Shown piece by piece: positions 50,012-58,944 of a DNA stretch of 64,000 bases. The stretch is taken from assembly GCF_900636825.1 (NCBI RefSeq), contig NZ_LR134318.1, forward strand, positions 558,001-622,000, given 5' to 3'. Position 1 is the stretch's first letter. Each line of letters opens with the position of its first letter. The translations under genes were made by a program, and so were the position numbers. This stretch comes from Pseudomonas fluorescens (lineage in GTDB: Bacteria; Pseudomonadota; Gammaproteobacteria; Pseudomonadales; Pseudomonadaceae). The notes below the pieces were generated by a model. The model saw only the letters and a program-made list of their open reading frames with translations, was not told the origin of the DNA and searched no databases.

Positions 50012-50081
50012 CGCTCAGACACTCCCACGATCAATGCCTGCCACAAATAGAAGCAAACTCCCCAAAGCATTTCCTCACGTC

Positions 50082-50096
50082 GCCCGATTTTGGTGC
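50082..50096 (+). promoter_or_regulatory. NtrC-like binding site
   Basis: GCCCGATTTTGGTGC against the consensus GCACC-N5-GGTGC: right half perfect, left half two mismatches. It is centred about 75 bases upstream of the expected start of the sigma-54 promoter, a normal enhancer distance. Confidence 0.45.
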
Positions 50097-50139
50097 TGTA
50101 CTGCGCTTAGCATTTCGCGAAAGCGTCCAAGGCTGTGCA

Positions 50140-50155
50140 TGGCATAAGTCTTGCG
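50140..50155 (+). promoter_or_regulatory. Sigma-54 (-24/-12) promoter
   Basis: TGGCATAAGTCTTGCG aligns with TGGCACG-N4-TTGCW with GG and GC at exact spacing (50141-42, 50153-54). It lies 37 bases before the GTG of the DUF2126 gene, leaving room for a short leader. Confidence 0.7.
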
Positions 50156-50192
50156 CGCGTTCGCATACGCCCAGGCTCGCAGGAGGCACGCC

Positions 50193-53100
50193 GTGTCGAT
50201 TCATGTCGCATTGCATCACGTCACGCATTACCGCTATGACCGCGCTGTCGAACTCGGCCCGCAGATCGTACGCCTGCGCCCGGCTGCTCACAGCCGCACG
50301 CGGATTCTGTCGTATGCGCTGAAAGTCTCGCCCGAGCAGCATTTCATCAATTGGCAGCAAGACCCGCAGGGCAACTACCTCGCGCGCCTGGTGTTTCCCG
50401 AGAAAACCACGGAGCTGCGCATAGAAGTTGATCTGCTCGCCGAGATGGCTGTGTTCAACCCCTTCGACTTTTTCCTCGAGCCCTACGCGGAAAAAATCCC
50501 TTTCGCCTACGCTGCCGACGAACGCAAAGAGCTGGCGCCGTACCTTGAAACGTTACCGCTGACGCCGAAGTTCAAGGCTTATCTCGACGGTATCGATCGC
50601 ACGCCATTGCCCGCCGTGGATTTTCTGGTAGCGCTCAATCAGCGTCTCAGCGAAGACATCGGCTACCTGATCCGCATGGAGCCGGGCGTGCAGACCCCGG
50701 AACACACCCTCGAACACGCCTCCGGCTCATGCCGTGATTCGGCGTGGCTGCTGGTGCAACTGCTGCGCAATCTCGGTCTGGCCGCGCGTTTCGTTTCCGG
50801 CTATCTGATCCAGCTGACGGCCGATGTGAAGAGTCTCGACGGTCCGTCCGGCACCGACGTCGATTTCACCGATCTGCATGCCTGGTGCGAAGTGTATCTA
50901 CCGGGCGCTGGCTGGATCGGGCTCGACGCGACGTCCGGCTTGTTTGCCGGTGAAGGGCATATCCCGCTGGCCTGCAGCCCCGATCCATCGTCAGCCGCAC
51001 CCATCAGCGGGTTGGTGGAACCGTGCGAGTGCGAGTTCAGCCATGAAATGTCGGTGGAGCGAATCTGGGAGGCGCCGCGGGTCACCAAGCCTTACAGCGA
51101 CGAGCAGTGGCTGGCGATTCAAACGCTGGGCCGGCAAATCGATGCCGACCTGCTGGCGGACGACGTGCGCCTGACCATGGGCGGTGAACCGACCTTCGTC
51201 TCCATCGATGATCCGGATGGCGCCGAGTGGAACACCGCCGCATTGGGCGCCGACAAACGCCGGCTCTCCGCTGAACTGTTCCAACGCATGCGCAAACATT
51301 ACGCGCCGCAAGGGCTGGTGCATTTCGGGCAAGGCAAGTGGTATCCCGGCGAGCAATTGCCGCGCTGGTCGCTCAACTGCTATTGGCGCCGCGACGGCGC
51401 ACCGATCTGGCACAACGCCGCATTGATCGCCGACGAACAACAGGATTACGGCGCCAATGGCGAACTGGCCGGACGCTTTCTCGCCAGCGTCGCCGAGCGC
51501 CTGAAGCTACCTGCACGCTTTGTGTTCCCGGCCTACGAAGACAATTTCTATCACCTCTGGCGCGAGGGCACGTTGCCAAGCAACGTCAGCGCTGAAGATT
51601 CGCGTCTCGAAGAGCCGCTGGAGCGCGCGCGATTGCGCAAGGTTTTCAGCCAGGGCCTCGACAAAGTCATCGGGCAGGTGCTGCCGCTGGCGCGCACCGC
51701 CAAAGGTGATCAATGGCAGAGCGGACGCTGGTATCTGCGCGATGAGCATTGTCGTTTGGTGCCGGGGGATTCGCCGCTGGGCTATCGCTTGCCGTTGGGT
51801 TCGCAACCATGGGTAAAGGCCGCTGAGTATCCGTTTATCCATCCCAACGACCCCAATCAGGACTTTCCCGAACTGCCGGATGCCGCGCAGCTCAACCGTC
51901 ATGCTGAACCGGCCCTGGCCGACGAGCGCGCACCGGATATCGACGAGTCCGCTGACTGGCTGACCCGCACCGCGTTTTGCGCCGAAGCGCGCGAGGGCCG
52001 TCTGTACCTGTTCATGCCGCCGTTGGAACGGGTCGAAGACTATCTGGAATTGGTGGCGGCCATCGAAGCCACCGCCGAAGAGCTGCATTGTCCGGTGCTG
52101 CTGGAGGGCTACGAGCCGCCGAGTGATCCGCGCCTGAGCAATTTCCGCATCACCCCGGATCCGGGTGTGATCGAAGTCAACGTGCAGCCATCGGCGACGT
52201 GGGACGAATTGGTCGAACGCACCGAGTTTCTTTATGAAGAGGCGCGCCAGACCCGTCTGACCACCGAGAAATTCATGATCGACGGCCGCCACACCGGCAC
52301 CGGCGGTGGTAACCATTTCGTTCTCGGCGGGGCGACTCCGGCAGACTCACCGTTCTTGCGTCGGCCGGATCTGCTGCGCAGTCTGATCAGTTACTGGCAC
52401 AATCACCCGTCGTTGTCGTATCTGTTTTCCGGCCTGTTCATCGGCCCGACCTCACAGGCACCGCGTGTCGACGAGGCACGCAATGACGCGCTGTATGAGC
52501 TGGAAATCGCTTTTGCACAAATGCCCGAGCCGGACGAGGAGTGTCCGCCCTGGCGGGTGGATCGACTGCTGCGCAACCTGCTGATCGACGTCACCGGCAA
52601 CACCCACCGTGCCGAATTCTGCATCGACAAACTTTATTCGCCGGATGGCGCCACCGGGCGGCTTGGCCTGCTGGAACTGCGCGCCTTTGAAATGCCGCCC
52701 CATGCGCGCATGAGCCTGGCTCAGCAGTTGTTGCTGCGGGCATTGGTGGCGCGGTTCTGGCGCGAGCCTTATGCGCCGCCGAAGCTGGCCCGTTGGGGCA
52801 CCGAGTTGCACGATCGATTCCTGCTGCCGCACTTTATCGAACAGGACTTCGCCGACGTTATCGTCGAACTCAACAACGCTGGCTATGCATTGCGCGCGGA
52901 ATGGTTCGCCGCCCATCTGGAGTTTCGTTTTCCCAAGGTCGGCGACTACGCCGTCAACGGCATTGAACTCGAACTGCGCCAAGCACTGGAGCCCTGGCAT
53001 GTATTGGGCGAGGAGGGCGCGGCGGGCGGAACGGTGCGTTACGTGGACTCATCGCTGGAGCGCCTGCAGGTCACCCTCAAAGGGTTGCCGCCGCAGCGTT

Positions 53101-53468
53101 ATTTACTGACGTGCAACGGCGTTGCGGTGCCTTTGCACCCTACCGGGCGAGTGGGCGAGTTCGTTGCGGGGGTGCGTTATCGCGCCTGGCAACCGGCCAA
53201 CTGCCTGCACCCGACCATCGCGGTGCATGCGCCGCTGGTGTTCGACTTGCTCGACACCTGGATGGGGCGCTCGCTGGGCGGCTGCCAATATCATGTGGCG
53301 CATCCCGGAGGGCGTAATTACCAAACGCTACCGGTCAACGCCAACGAAGCGGAGAGCCGGCGCATGGCGCGATTCTTCCGCGTCGGACACACACCGGGAA
53401 AACTTGCGGTGCCACAGGTTGAAATCAATGACGAGTTGCCGATGACCCTCGATTTACGACGTTTCTAG
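50193..53468 (+). CDS. Transglutaminase-DUF2126 fusion protein
   Basis: 1091 residues, GTG start with AGGAGG 6 bases upstream. N-terminal beta-sandwich (SIHVALHHVTHYRYDRAV), transglutaminase/protease-like core at about 150-260 with Cys in ASGSCRDSAWLLVQLL, His in DLHAWCEVYLPGAGW and Asp in IGLDATSG, then the long DUF2126 part (MGGEPTFVSIDDPD, EVNVQPSATWDELVERTEF, TGTGGGNHFVLGGATPADSP). DUF2126 is related to glutamine-synthetase-like amidoligases. Such proteins are proposed to make or trim peptide linkages together with the next gene's ATP-grasp enzyme; the substrate is unknown. Confidence 0.88.
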   Translation: MSIHVALHHVTHYRYDRAVELGPQIVRLRPAAHSRTRILSYALKVSPEQHFINWQQDPQGNYLARLVFPEKTTELRIEVDLLAEMAVFNPFDFFLEPYAEKIPFAYAADERKELAPYLETLPLTPKFKAYLDGIDRTPLPAVDFLVALNQRLSEDIGYLIRMEPGVQTPEHTLEHASGSCRDSAWLLVQLLRNLGLAARFVSGYLIQLTADVKSLDGPSGTDVDFTDLHAWCEVYLPGAGWIGLDATSGLFAGEGHIPLACSPDPSSAAPISGLVEPCECEFSHEMSVERIWEAPRVTKPYSDEQWLAIQTLGRQIDADLLADDVRLTMGGEPTFVSIDDPDGAEWNTAALGADKRRLSAELFQRMRKHYAPQGLVHFGQGKWYPGEQLPRWSLNCYWRRDGAPIWHNAALIADEQQDYGANGELAGRFLASVAERLKLPARFVFPAYEDNFYHLWREGTLPSNVSAEDSRLEEPLERARLRKVFSQGLDKVIGQVLPLARTAKGDQWQSGRWYLRDEHCRLVPGDSPLGYRLPLGSQPWVKAAEYPFIHPNDPNQDFPELPDAAQLNRHAEPALADERAPDIDESADWLTRTAFCAEAREGRLYLFMPPLERVEDYLELVAAIEATAEELHCPVLLEGYEPPSDPRLSNFRITPDPGVIEVNVQPSATWDELVERTEFLYEEARQTRLTTEKFMIDGRHTGTGGGNHFVLGGATPADSPFLRRPDLLRSLISYWHNHPSLSYLFSGLFIGPTSQAPRVDEARNDALYELEIAFAQMPEPDEECPPWRVDRLLRNLLIDVTGNTHRAEFCIDKLYSPDGATGRLGLLELRAFEMPPHARMSLAQQLLLRALVARFWREPYAPPKLARWGTELHDRFLLPHFIEQDFADVIVELNNAGYALRAEWFAAHLEFRFPKVGDYAVNGIELELRQALEPWHVLGEEGAAGGTVRYVDSSLERLQVTLKGLPPQRYLLTCNGVAVPLHPTGRVGEFVAGVRYRAWQPANCLHPTIAVHAPLVFDLLDTWMGRSLGGCQYHVAHPGGRNYQTLPVNANEAESRRMARFFRVGHTPGKLAVPQVEINDELPMTLDLRRF

Positions 53469-53556
53469 TTCGTACGCTACGCGCGGATTTTTCGTATATC
53501 CGCGCGTCATGTGCCTGCGTTAGTCTGACCGTTCCTTGCTGTCTGCCGAGCTTTCC

Positions 53557-56043
53557 ATGCCTGACCTGCTAGACCGCTACCCGCACACGGCGGGCACTTA
53601 TCACGAACTGCTCGACGGCAGTGGTGCGGTGCGCCCGCATTGGCAACGGCTGTTCGATCAGTTGCAGCGCAGCAGCCCCGCGCAATTGGTGCAACGCCAG
53701 GCCTTGCTGGCGCGGCAGATTCAGGAAAACGGCGTCACCTATAACGTCTATGCCGATCCCAAGGGGGCGGATCGGCCCTGGGAACTGGATCTGTTGCCCC
53801 ATGTGATCGCGGCGGATGAGTGGCAACAGCTGTCGGCCGGGATCGCTCAGCGTGCGCGCTTGCTCAACGCGGTGCTGGCGGATCTGTACGGCCCGCAACG
53901 GCTGATCAGCGAAGGCCTGCTGCCCGCCGAACTGGTATTCGGACACAACAATTTTCTCTGGCCCTGTCAGGGCATTTCTCCGCCCGAGTCAGCTTTTCTG
54001 CATTTGTATGCCGTGGATCTTGCACGCACGCCGGATGGTCGCTGGTGGGTCACCGCCGATCGCACCCAGGCGCCGTCCGGTGCTGGCTATGCGCTGGAAA
54101 ACCGCACCATCGTCTCCCGCGCTTTCCCTGATCTGTACCGCGATCTGAAGGTGCAGCATCTGGCCGGATTCTTCCGCACCTTGCAGGAAACCTTGGCCCG
54201 TCAAGCACCGCAGGGGGAGGACGCACCGCTGGTGGTGCTGCTGACACCGGGGCGTTTCAACGAAAGCTATTTCGAGCATCTTTATCTGGCGCGTCAGCTC
54301 GGTTATCCGTTGGTCGAGGGCGGCGATCTGACCGTGCGCAATGCCACGGTGTACCTGAAAACCCTCAGCGGTCTGCGCCGGGTGCACGCGATCATGCGCC
54401 GCCTCGACGATGATTTCTGCGACCCGCTGGAATTGCGTACCGACTCGGCGCTTGGCGTGCCCGGTCTCCTGGAAGCTGTGCGTCAGGGGCGGGTGCTGGT
54501 AGCCAATGCGCTGGGCAGCGGCGTGCTGGAATCGCCGGGCCTGTTGGGGTTTCTGCCGAAGATCAATCAATACCTGTTCGGCGAAGAACTGATTCTGCCG
54601 TCGATCGCTACCTGGTGGTGCGGTGAAACGCCGGTGCTGGCGCAAGCGCTGGAAAAACTTCCGGAGCTGTTGATCAAACCGGCGTTCCCGTCGCAAAGCT
54701 TCGCGCCGTTGTTCGGCCGTGATCTGAATGAAAGCCAACGTCTGGAACTGGCGCAGCGCATGCAGGCGCGGCCTTATGCCTACGTCGCGCAAGAACTCGC
54801 GCAACTCTCGCAGGCACCGGTCTGGCAAGCCGAAGACGGACATCTGCAGCCACGGGCAATCGGCATGCGCATGTATGCGGTGGCCAGTCACGACGGCTAC
54901 CGCGTGCTGCCGGGCGGTCTGACCCGCGTGGCGGCCGACGCCGATGCGGAAGTGGTGTCTATGCAGCGCGGCGGCGCGAGCAAGGACACCTGGGTGCTCA
55001 GCGACCGTGCGCCGAGTGGTGAGCAGTGGAAGGCGCAGCGTAATGTGGGCGTGCATGATCTGGTCCGGCGCGATCCGTACCTGCCGTCACGGGTAGTGGA
55101 AAATCTGTTCTGGTTCGGCCGCTACTGCGAGCGCTGCGACGACAGCGCGCGGCTGCTGCGCATCATGCTCACGCGCTATGTCGACGGCGATGATCCGCAG
55201 GCGCTGCAAGCAGCGGTCGATCTCGGTGAGCGCCTGGCCCTGTTACCGGATGAAGGCGAACTGCCGCAGCGGCTGCTCGCCGCGCTGCTGGGCGAGGACT
55301 GGTCGTTCAGCCTGCGCTCCAACCTGCAACGCCTCCAGTGGGCTGCATCGCAGGTGCGCGGCAAGCTGTCCCGTGAGAACTGGCAGGCACTGGTTGAATT
55401 GCAGCGCGAGGCGCTGGAGCTGGAAGTCGACGAGCCGGACTTCGGCGAACTGCTGGACTTTCTCAATCGACTGGTGATGTCGCTGGCGGCGCTGTCGGGT
55501 TTTGCGCTGGATGACATGACCCGTGACGAAGGCTGGCGCTTTCTGATGATTGGCCGGCGCATCGAACGCCTGCAGTTTCTCAGCAGCAGTCTGGCGGCGT
55601 TTCTGCGCGGTGCGGGTGTGTTCGATCAGGCGGGGCTTGAGTGGTTGCTGGAGCTGGGCAACAGCAGCATCACCTATCGCTCGCGCTATCTGGCGGTGGC
55701 GCAATTGATTCCGGTGCTTGATTTGCTGCTGCTGGATGAGCAGAACCCCCACGCGGTGTTGTTTCAGTTGAAACTGGTGACCCGCACCCTGAAGCGCCTT
55801 AACGACGATTTCGCCGCGCCTCGCGAAACCGTACTGCCGCAACTGGTCGAACGCCTGTCGCGGTTTGATCTCGGTTGTCTGGAAAATCCGCTCTTCGGCA
55901 AATCCAGCGTACGTGCCGCGCTGGATGGTCTGGCCGATGTGTTGCAGGACATCGCCGAAGCCAGCGGCCAAGTCTCGGATCGTTTGGCGCTGCGCCATTT
56001 TGCCCATGTCGATGATGTCAGCCAGCGAACGGTGTCGGTGTGA
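53557..56043 (+). CDS. Circularly permuted ATP-grasp / alpha-E (DUF403) fusion
   Basis: 828 residues from ATG 53557. Residues about 75-470 form a circularly permuted ATP-grasp (ENGVTYNVYADPKGADRPWELD, GHNNFLWPCQGI, RTIVSRAFPDLYRDL, VPGLLEAVRQGRVLVANALGSG). Residues about 510-820 are the helical alpha-E domain (SRVVENLFWFGRYCERCDDSARLL, ITYRSRYLAVAQL). Often two genes; here fused. Likely forms an amide or peptide bond, by family. Its stop overlaps the next ATG (TGATG). Confidence 0.88.
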   Translation: MPDLLDRYPHTAGTYHELLDGSGAVRPHWQRLFDQLQRSSPAQLVQRQALLARQIQENGVTYNVYADPKGADRPWELDLLPHVIAADEWQQLSAGIAQRARLLNAVLADLYGPQRLISEGLLPAELVFGHNNFLWPCQGISPPESAFLHLYAVDLARTPDGRWWVTADRTQAPSGAGYALENRTIVSRAFPDLYRDLKVQHLAGFFRTLQETLARQAPQGEDAPLVVLLTPGRFNESYFEHLYLARQLGYPLVEGGDLTVRNATVYLKTLSGLRRVHAIMRRLDDDFCDPLELRTDSALGVPGLLEAVRQGRVLVANALGSGVLESPGLLGFLPKINQYLFGEELILPSIATWWCGETPVLAQALEKLPELLIKPAFPSQSFAPLFGRDLNESQRLELAQRMQARPYAYVAQELAQLSQAPVWQAEDGHLQPRAIGMRMYAVASHDGYRVLPGGLTRVAADADAEVVSMQRGGASKDTWVLSDRAPSGEQWKAQRNVGVHDLVRRDPYLPSRVVENLFWFGRYCERCDDSARLLRIMLTRYVDGDDPQALQAAVDLGERLALLPDEGELPQRLLAALLGEDWSFSLRSNLQRLQWAASQVRGKLSRENWQALVELQREALELEVDEPDFGELLDFLNRLVMSLAALSGFALDDMTRDEGWRFLMIGRRIERLQFLSSSLAAFLRGAGVFDQAGLEWLLELGNSSITYRSRYLAVAQLIPVLDLLLLDEQNPHAVLFQLKLVTRTLKRLNDDFAAPRETVLPQLVERLSRFDLGCLENPLFGKSSVRAALDGLADVLQDIAEASGQVSDRLALRHFAHVDDVSQRTVSV

Positions 56044-56936
56044 TGAGCGCTCAGTATCAGATCTTCCACGACACCTGTTATCACTACGACAGCCCGGTTT
56101 CCCTCGCGCAGCAACTGGCGCACTTGTGGCCGCGCGCATGCAGCTGGCAGCGCTGCACCGAGCAGCAACTATTGATCAGTCCCGAGCCGACCATGCGCCG
56201 TGACGAGCTGGACGTGTTCGGCAATCCGCTGACCCGGTTGGCTTTCGAACGCCCCCATGACGAGTTGCAGGTCAACGCCCGGCTGACGGTTGAGGTGCTG
56301 GCGCGACCGGCGCTGGATTTCGATCAGTCGCCGCCGTGGGAGCAGACCCGCGATGCGCTGACTTACAGCGGTCAGCCGTTGTCTGCCGACTTGCTCGAAG
56401 CCTGTCGCTACCGGTTCCAGTCACCCTATGTGCATTTGAAGCGCAGCTTCGTCGAGTTTTCGCAAAGCTGCTTTCCAATGGGACGACCGTTATTGCTCGG
56501 CGTGCAGGCACTGATGCAGAAGATTTTCAGCGAGTTCACGTTCGATGCCGAAGCCACCCAAGTGGCGACGCCGCTGGTCGAGGTGCTGGAGCGTCGGCGC
56601 GGGGTCTGCCAGGACTTTGCTCATCTGATGCTGGCGTGTCTGCGCTCGCGTGGGCTAGCTGCGCGTTATGTCAGCGGCTACCTGTTGACCCAGCCGCCGC
56701 CTGGCCAGCCCCGCCTGATCGGCGCCGACGCCTCGCATGCCTGGGTTGCGGTGTTTTGCCCGGTATCGGGATGGGTGGATTTCGATCCGACCAACAATGT
56801 CCAGCCGGCGCTGGAACACATCACGTTGGCGTGGGGCCGGGACTTTTCCGATGTGTCGCCGTTGCGCGGGGTGATATTGGGTGGCGGCAATCACGACCCG
56901 GAAGTGCGGGTCACGGTAATGCCATTGAATGAATAG
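56043..56936 (+). CDS. Transglutaminase-like cysteine protease
   Basis: 297 residues. N-terminal domain (YQIFHDTCYHYDSPVSLAQQ), then the catalytic core: Cys in RRRGVCQDFAHLMLACLRS, His in ADASHAWVAVFCPVSGW, Asp in VDFDPTNN. Third member of the operon, coupled to the ATP-grasp gene. The pairing suggests one enzyme builds and the other cleaves the same bond (inference). Confidence 0.88.
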   Translation: MSAQYQIFHDTCYHYDSPVSLAQQLAHLWPRACSWQRCTEQQLLISPEPTMRRDELDVFGNPLTRLAFERPHDELQVNARLTVEVLARPALDFDQSPPWEQTRDALTYSGQPLSADLLEACRYRFQSPYVHLKRSFVEFSQSCFPMGRPLLLGVQALMQKIFSEFTFDAEATQVATPLVEVLERRRGVCQDFAHLMLACLRSRGLAARYVSGYLLTQPPPGQPRLIGADASHAWVAVFCPVSGWVDFDPTNNVQPALEHITLAWGRDFSDVSPLRGVILGGGNHDPEVRVTVMPLNE

Positions 56937-56946
56937 AATGCATAGG

Positions 56947-57033
56947 GTGGGAGCGAGCCTGCTCGCGAAAGCGTCAGGTCAGCCAATTCATTTCTAACAG
57001 ATGCACCGCTTTCGCGAGCAGGCTCGCTCCCAC
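56947..57033. repeat. REPIN of a third family (GTGGGAGCGAGCCTGCTCGCG)
   Basis: Arms GTGGGAGCGAGCCTGCTCGC ... GCGAGCAGGCTCGCTCCCAC with about 33 bases between. Follows the transglutaminase operon; 57034-57143 holds nothing recognised. Confidence 0.92.
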
Positions 57034-57143
57034 AGGGAGGGTCGATGTGTCAGGGGAAACGATGGCAGTGAGGGCCGGCAGCAAAACCGCCAGCCTCGTC
57101 ACAAATCCGCAGGGTCTGATTCGATCATCAAACCCGGTGGGGC

Positions 57144-57332
57144 TCAGGCGTCAGGCGCCGGATCTTTCGGTGCATCGGTTGCATCAACATCGTCATCCGT
57201 CGCCACTTCACCGTCAGGGTTCAGTGCCGCTTCTTCAGCGGTTTGCTTCTTGCGCTGAAGCTTTTCCTCTTTCTTCTGTTCCTTTGCCAAGTCTCGTTGA
57301 CGTTTGGCGAAGGAGTAATTGGGTTTGGCCAT
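57144..57332 (-). CDS. Small basic/acidic hypothetical protein
   Basis: 62 residues: MAKPNYSFAKRQRDLAKEQ, a strongly charged helix with KKEEKLQRKKQ, then an acidic C-terminal tail (DGEVATDDDVDATD). Start at ATG 57332 with AGGAACGCC upstream. I recall near-identical small proteins of this kind in many pseudomonads, no function known. The charge pattern suggests an RNA- or ribosome-associated peptide, which is a guess. Lies 68 bases downstream of the LOG gene on the same strand. Confidence 0.75.
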   Translation of the reverse strand: MAKPNYSFAKRQRDLAKEQKKEEKLQRKKQTAEEAALNPDGEVATDDDVDATDAPKDPAPDA

Positions 57333-57400
57333 GGGCGTTCCTCTGGGGTCGAAGGTGAGGTTGAGCGGCGCATATTCTGCCCTGTATCGGTGCCCGGTGG

Positions 57401-57988
57401 TTAGCCGGGTTTCTGGTCGACCCACTTTGGCGTGACGGTCGGCTCCCAGCGATCGAGGGCTTCGAGCAGCGTTTGCGGCGATTCGCTCACTTGCAGCATG
57501 TCACGGTGTGGCGCGCGAACGAAGCCTTCGCCGACGATATGATCGAGAAATGCGGTGAGTTTGCTGTAGAAACCGTTCACTTCGAGCAGGCCCAGCGGTT
57601 TGCCGTGATAGCCGAGCTGGCCCCAGGTCCAGACTTCAAACAGCTCTTCCAGCGTGCCGAGGCCGCCCGGCAGCGCAATGAACGCATCGCTGAGTTCAGC
57701 CATCCCCGCCTTGCGTGCATGCATGCCGTCGACCACTTCCAGGCGCGTCAGGCTTTTGTGACCGATCTCCTTGTTCATAAGACTCTGCGGGATGATGCCG
57801 ATCACCTCACCGCCCGCGGCCAGCGCGGCGTCGGCGACAATGCCCATTAAGCCCACAGCGCCACCGCCGTAGACCAGCGTCAGCTTGCGTTCGGCCAGCG
57901 CCCGGCCAAGGGCGACGGCAGCTTCGGTATAGGCCGGAACAGTGCCCGCGTTGGCACCACAAAATACACACACGGATTTCAGAGACAT
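57401..57988 (-). CDS. LOG family protein (cytokinin riboside 5'-monophosphate phosphoribohydrolase type)
   Basis: 195 residues from ATG 57988 ([13 protein letters not shown]), AGGAGAAAG upstream. Rossmann fold with the LOG signature [15 protein letters not shown] and the MHARKAGM arginine motif, plus [10 protein letters not shown]. Members cleave the N-glycosidic bond of nucleoside monophosphates; in bacteria they also act in purine turnover. Type I length. Confidence 0.9.
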   Translation of the reverse strand: MSLKSVCVFCGANAGTVPAYTEAAVALGRALAERKLTLVYGGGAVGLMGIVADAALAAGGEVIGIIPQSLMNKEIGHKSLTRLEVVDGMHARKAGMAELSDAFIALPGGLGTLEELFEVWTWGQLGYHGKPLGLLEVNGFYSKLTAFLDHIVGEGFVRAPHRDMLQVSESPQTLLEALDRWEPTVTPKWVDQKPG

Positions 57989-58046
57989 GCCTTTCTCCTG
58001 GGTCAATCCGACACAGGGTAATGGCACAGACGCGTCGATCCAAGGG

Positions 58047-58136
58047 TTAAACGTCGCGCTCCGGTGTTTCGCAAGTACCGCTGGCGCCACAGGCATAGGC
58101 GGCGAGCAAACTGCACAACAGACCGTTAAAGAACAT
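58047..58136 (-). CDS. Putative 29-residue small protein
   Basis: ATG at 58134-58136 with GGAGTG 7 bases upstream, ending TAA. It begins [20 protein letters not shown] and ends with a charged tail (CETPERDV): a short hydrophobic segment with three cysteines. Too short for standard gene calling. Good start signals and codon choice support it; no homologue known to me. Confidence 0.45.
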   Translation of the reverse strand: MFFNGLLCSLLAAYACGASGTCETPERDV

Positions 58137-58243
58137 GACCGACACTCCGTTTCGTTGGGATGGGGCGATCATAGGGCTGACGGGCAAATCCGGCCCTTAG
58201 ATTGTCTTCATGACGGTCATAGCCTGAAAGTTGTATACAATTT

Positions 58244-58257
58244 TTGACACAAGTCAT
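58244..58257 (+). promoter_or_regulatory. Anr/Dnr-like site upstream of azurin
   Basis: TTGAC-ACAA-GTCAT, one mismatch from the dyad TTGAC-N4-GTCAA and close to the FNR-type TTGAT-N4-ATCAA. It lies about 72 bases before the azurin ATG. Oxygen-limited control of azurin is known in P. aeruginosa. Confidence 0.45.
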
Positions 58258-58328
58258 AGGAACTTGCGAAGATTTCAGGCAGTCTTTCCCTCACTAGTGT
58301 TTTGTTAACCCTGCCTTGGAGATTCACC

Positions 58329-58772
58329 ATGTTTTCCAAAGTTGTTGCGGTATCCCTGCTGGCGCTGGCCAGCAGCCAATTGATGGCTGCCGAGTGCAAA
58401 ACCACCGTTGACTCCACTGATCAGATGTCCTTCAACACCAAGGAAATCGTGATCGACAAGAGCTGCAAGACTTTCACCGTCGAACTGACCCACTCGGGCA
58501 GCCTGCCAAAAAATGTCATGGGCCATAACCTGGTGATCAGCAAAGAAGCTGACATGCAGCCAATCGCTACCGATGGTCTGGCTGCCGGTATCGACAAGAA
58601 CTATCTGAAGGATGGCGATGCGCGCATCGTTGCCCACACCAAGATCATCGGCGCCAAGGAAACCGATTCGGTGACTTTCGATGTGGCCAAGGTAGCGGAT
58701 GGCGGCTACGGTTTTTTCTGCTCGTTCCCGGGGCACATCTCGATGATGAAAGGCACCGTCGTCGTCAAGTAA
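58329..58772 (+). CDS. azu: Azurin
   Basis: 147-residue precursor of the periplasmic blue copper protein that shuttles electrons in respiration. Signal peptide [20 protein letters not shown], mature protein starting AECKTTV. Copper ligands are visible: His in VMGHNLVIS (His46), and Cys, His and Met in [14 protein letters not shown] (Cys112, His117, Met121). The Cys3-Cys26 disulfide cysteines are present. Ends with a strong terminator. Confidence 0.97.
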   Translation: MFSKVVAVSLLALASSQLMAAECKTTVDSTDQMSFNTKEIVIDKSCKTFTVELTHSGSLPKNVMGHNLVISKEADMQPIATDGLAAGIDKNYLKDGDARIVAHTKIIGAKETDSVTFDVAKVADGGYGFFCSFPGHISMMKGTVVVK

Positions 58773-58781
58773 TCCAGGCAG

Positions 58782-58809
58782 AAAAAAGCGTCCCTCGGGA
58801 CGCTTTTTT
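58782..58809 (+). terminator. Terminator after azurin
   Basis: AAAAAAGCGTCC / GGACGCTTTTTT hairpin, symmetrical. Confidence 0.92.
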
Positions 58810-58815
58810 GTTTCT

Positions 58816-58930
58816 GTAGGAGCTGCCGAAGGCTGCGATCTTTTGATCTTGCTTTAAGAACAAGATCAAAAGATCGCAGCCTCGTTGCACTCGTCAGCTC
58901 CTACAGGCTCCTACAGGCTCCTGCAGGGTT
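58816..58930. repeat. REPIN with variant right arm plus short tandem tail
   Basis: 58816-58904 has the same unusual right arm (CCTCGTTGCACTCGTC) as the 36652 copy. It is followed by AGGCTCCTACAGGCTCCTGC, so CTCCTRCAGG occurs three times in a row up to 58926. Confidence 0.88.
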
Positions 58931-58944
58931 CTGCGGTCGGCTTC

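Larger units (their letters stand above)
49844..50192. other. ygiQ to transglutaminase-operon intergenic region
   Basis: 349 bases holding the ygiQ terminator, a REPIN of a second family, an NtrC-like site, a sigma-54 promoter and the AGGAGG of the next gene. No coding sequence seen. Confidence 0.8.
57989..58328. other. Control region between the LOG gene and azurin
   Basis: 340 bases. Contains a 29-codon reading frame on the minus strand (58047-58136), a 10-bp palindrome TTGTATACAA at 58231-58240 and an Anr/Dnr-like site at 58244-58257 in front of azurin. Confidence 0.6.
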
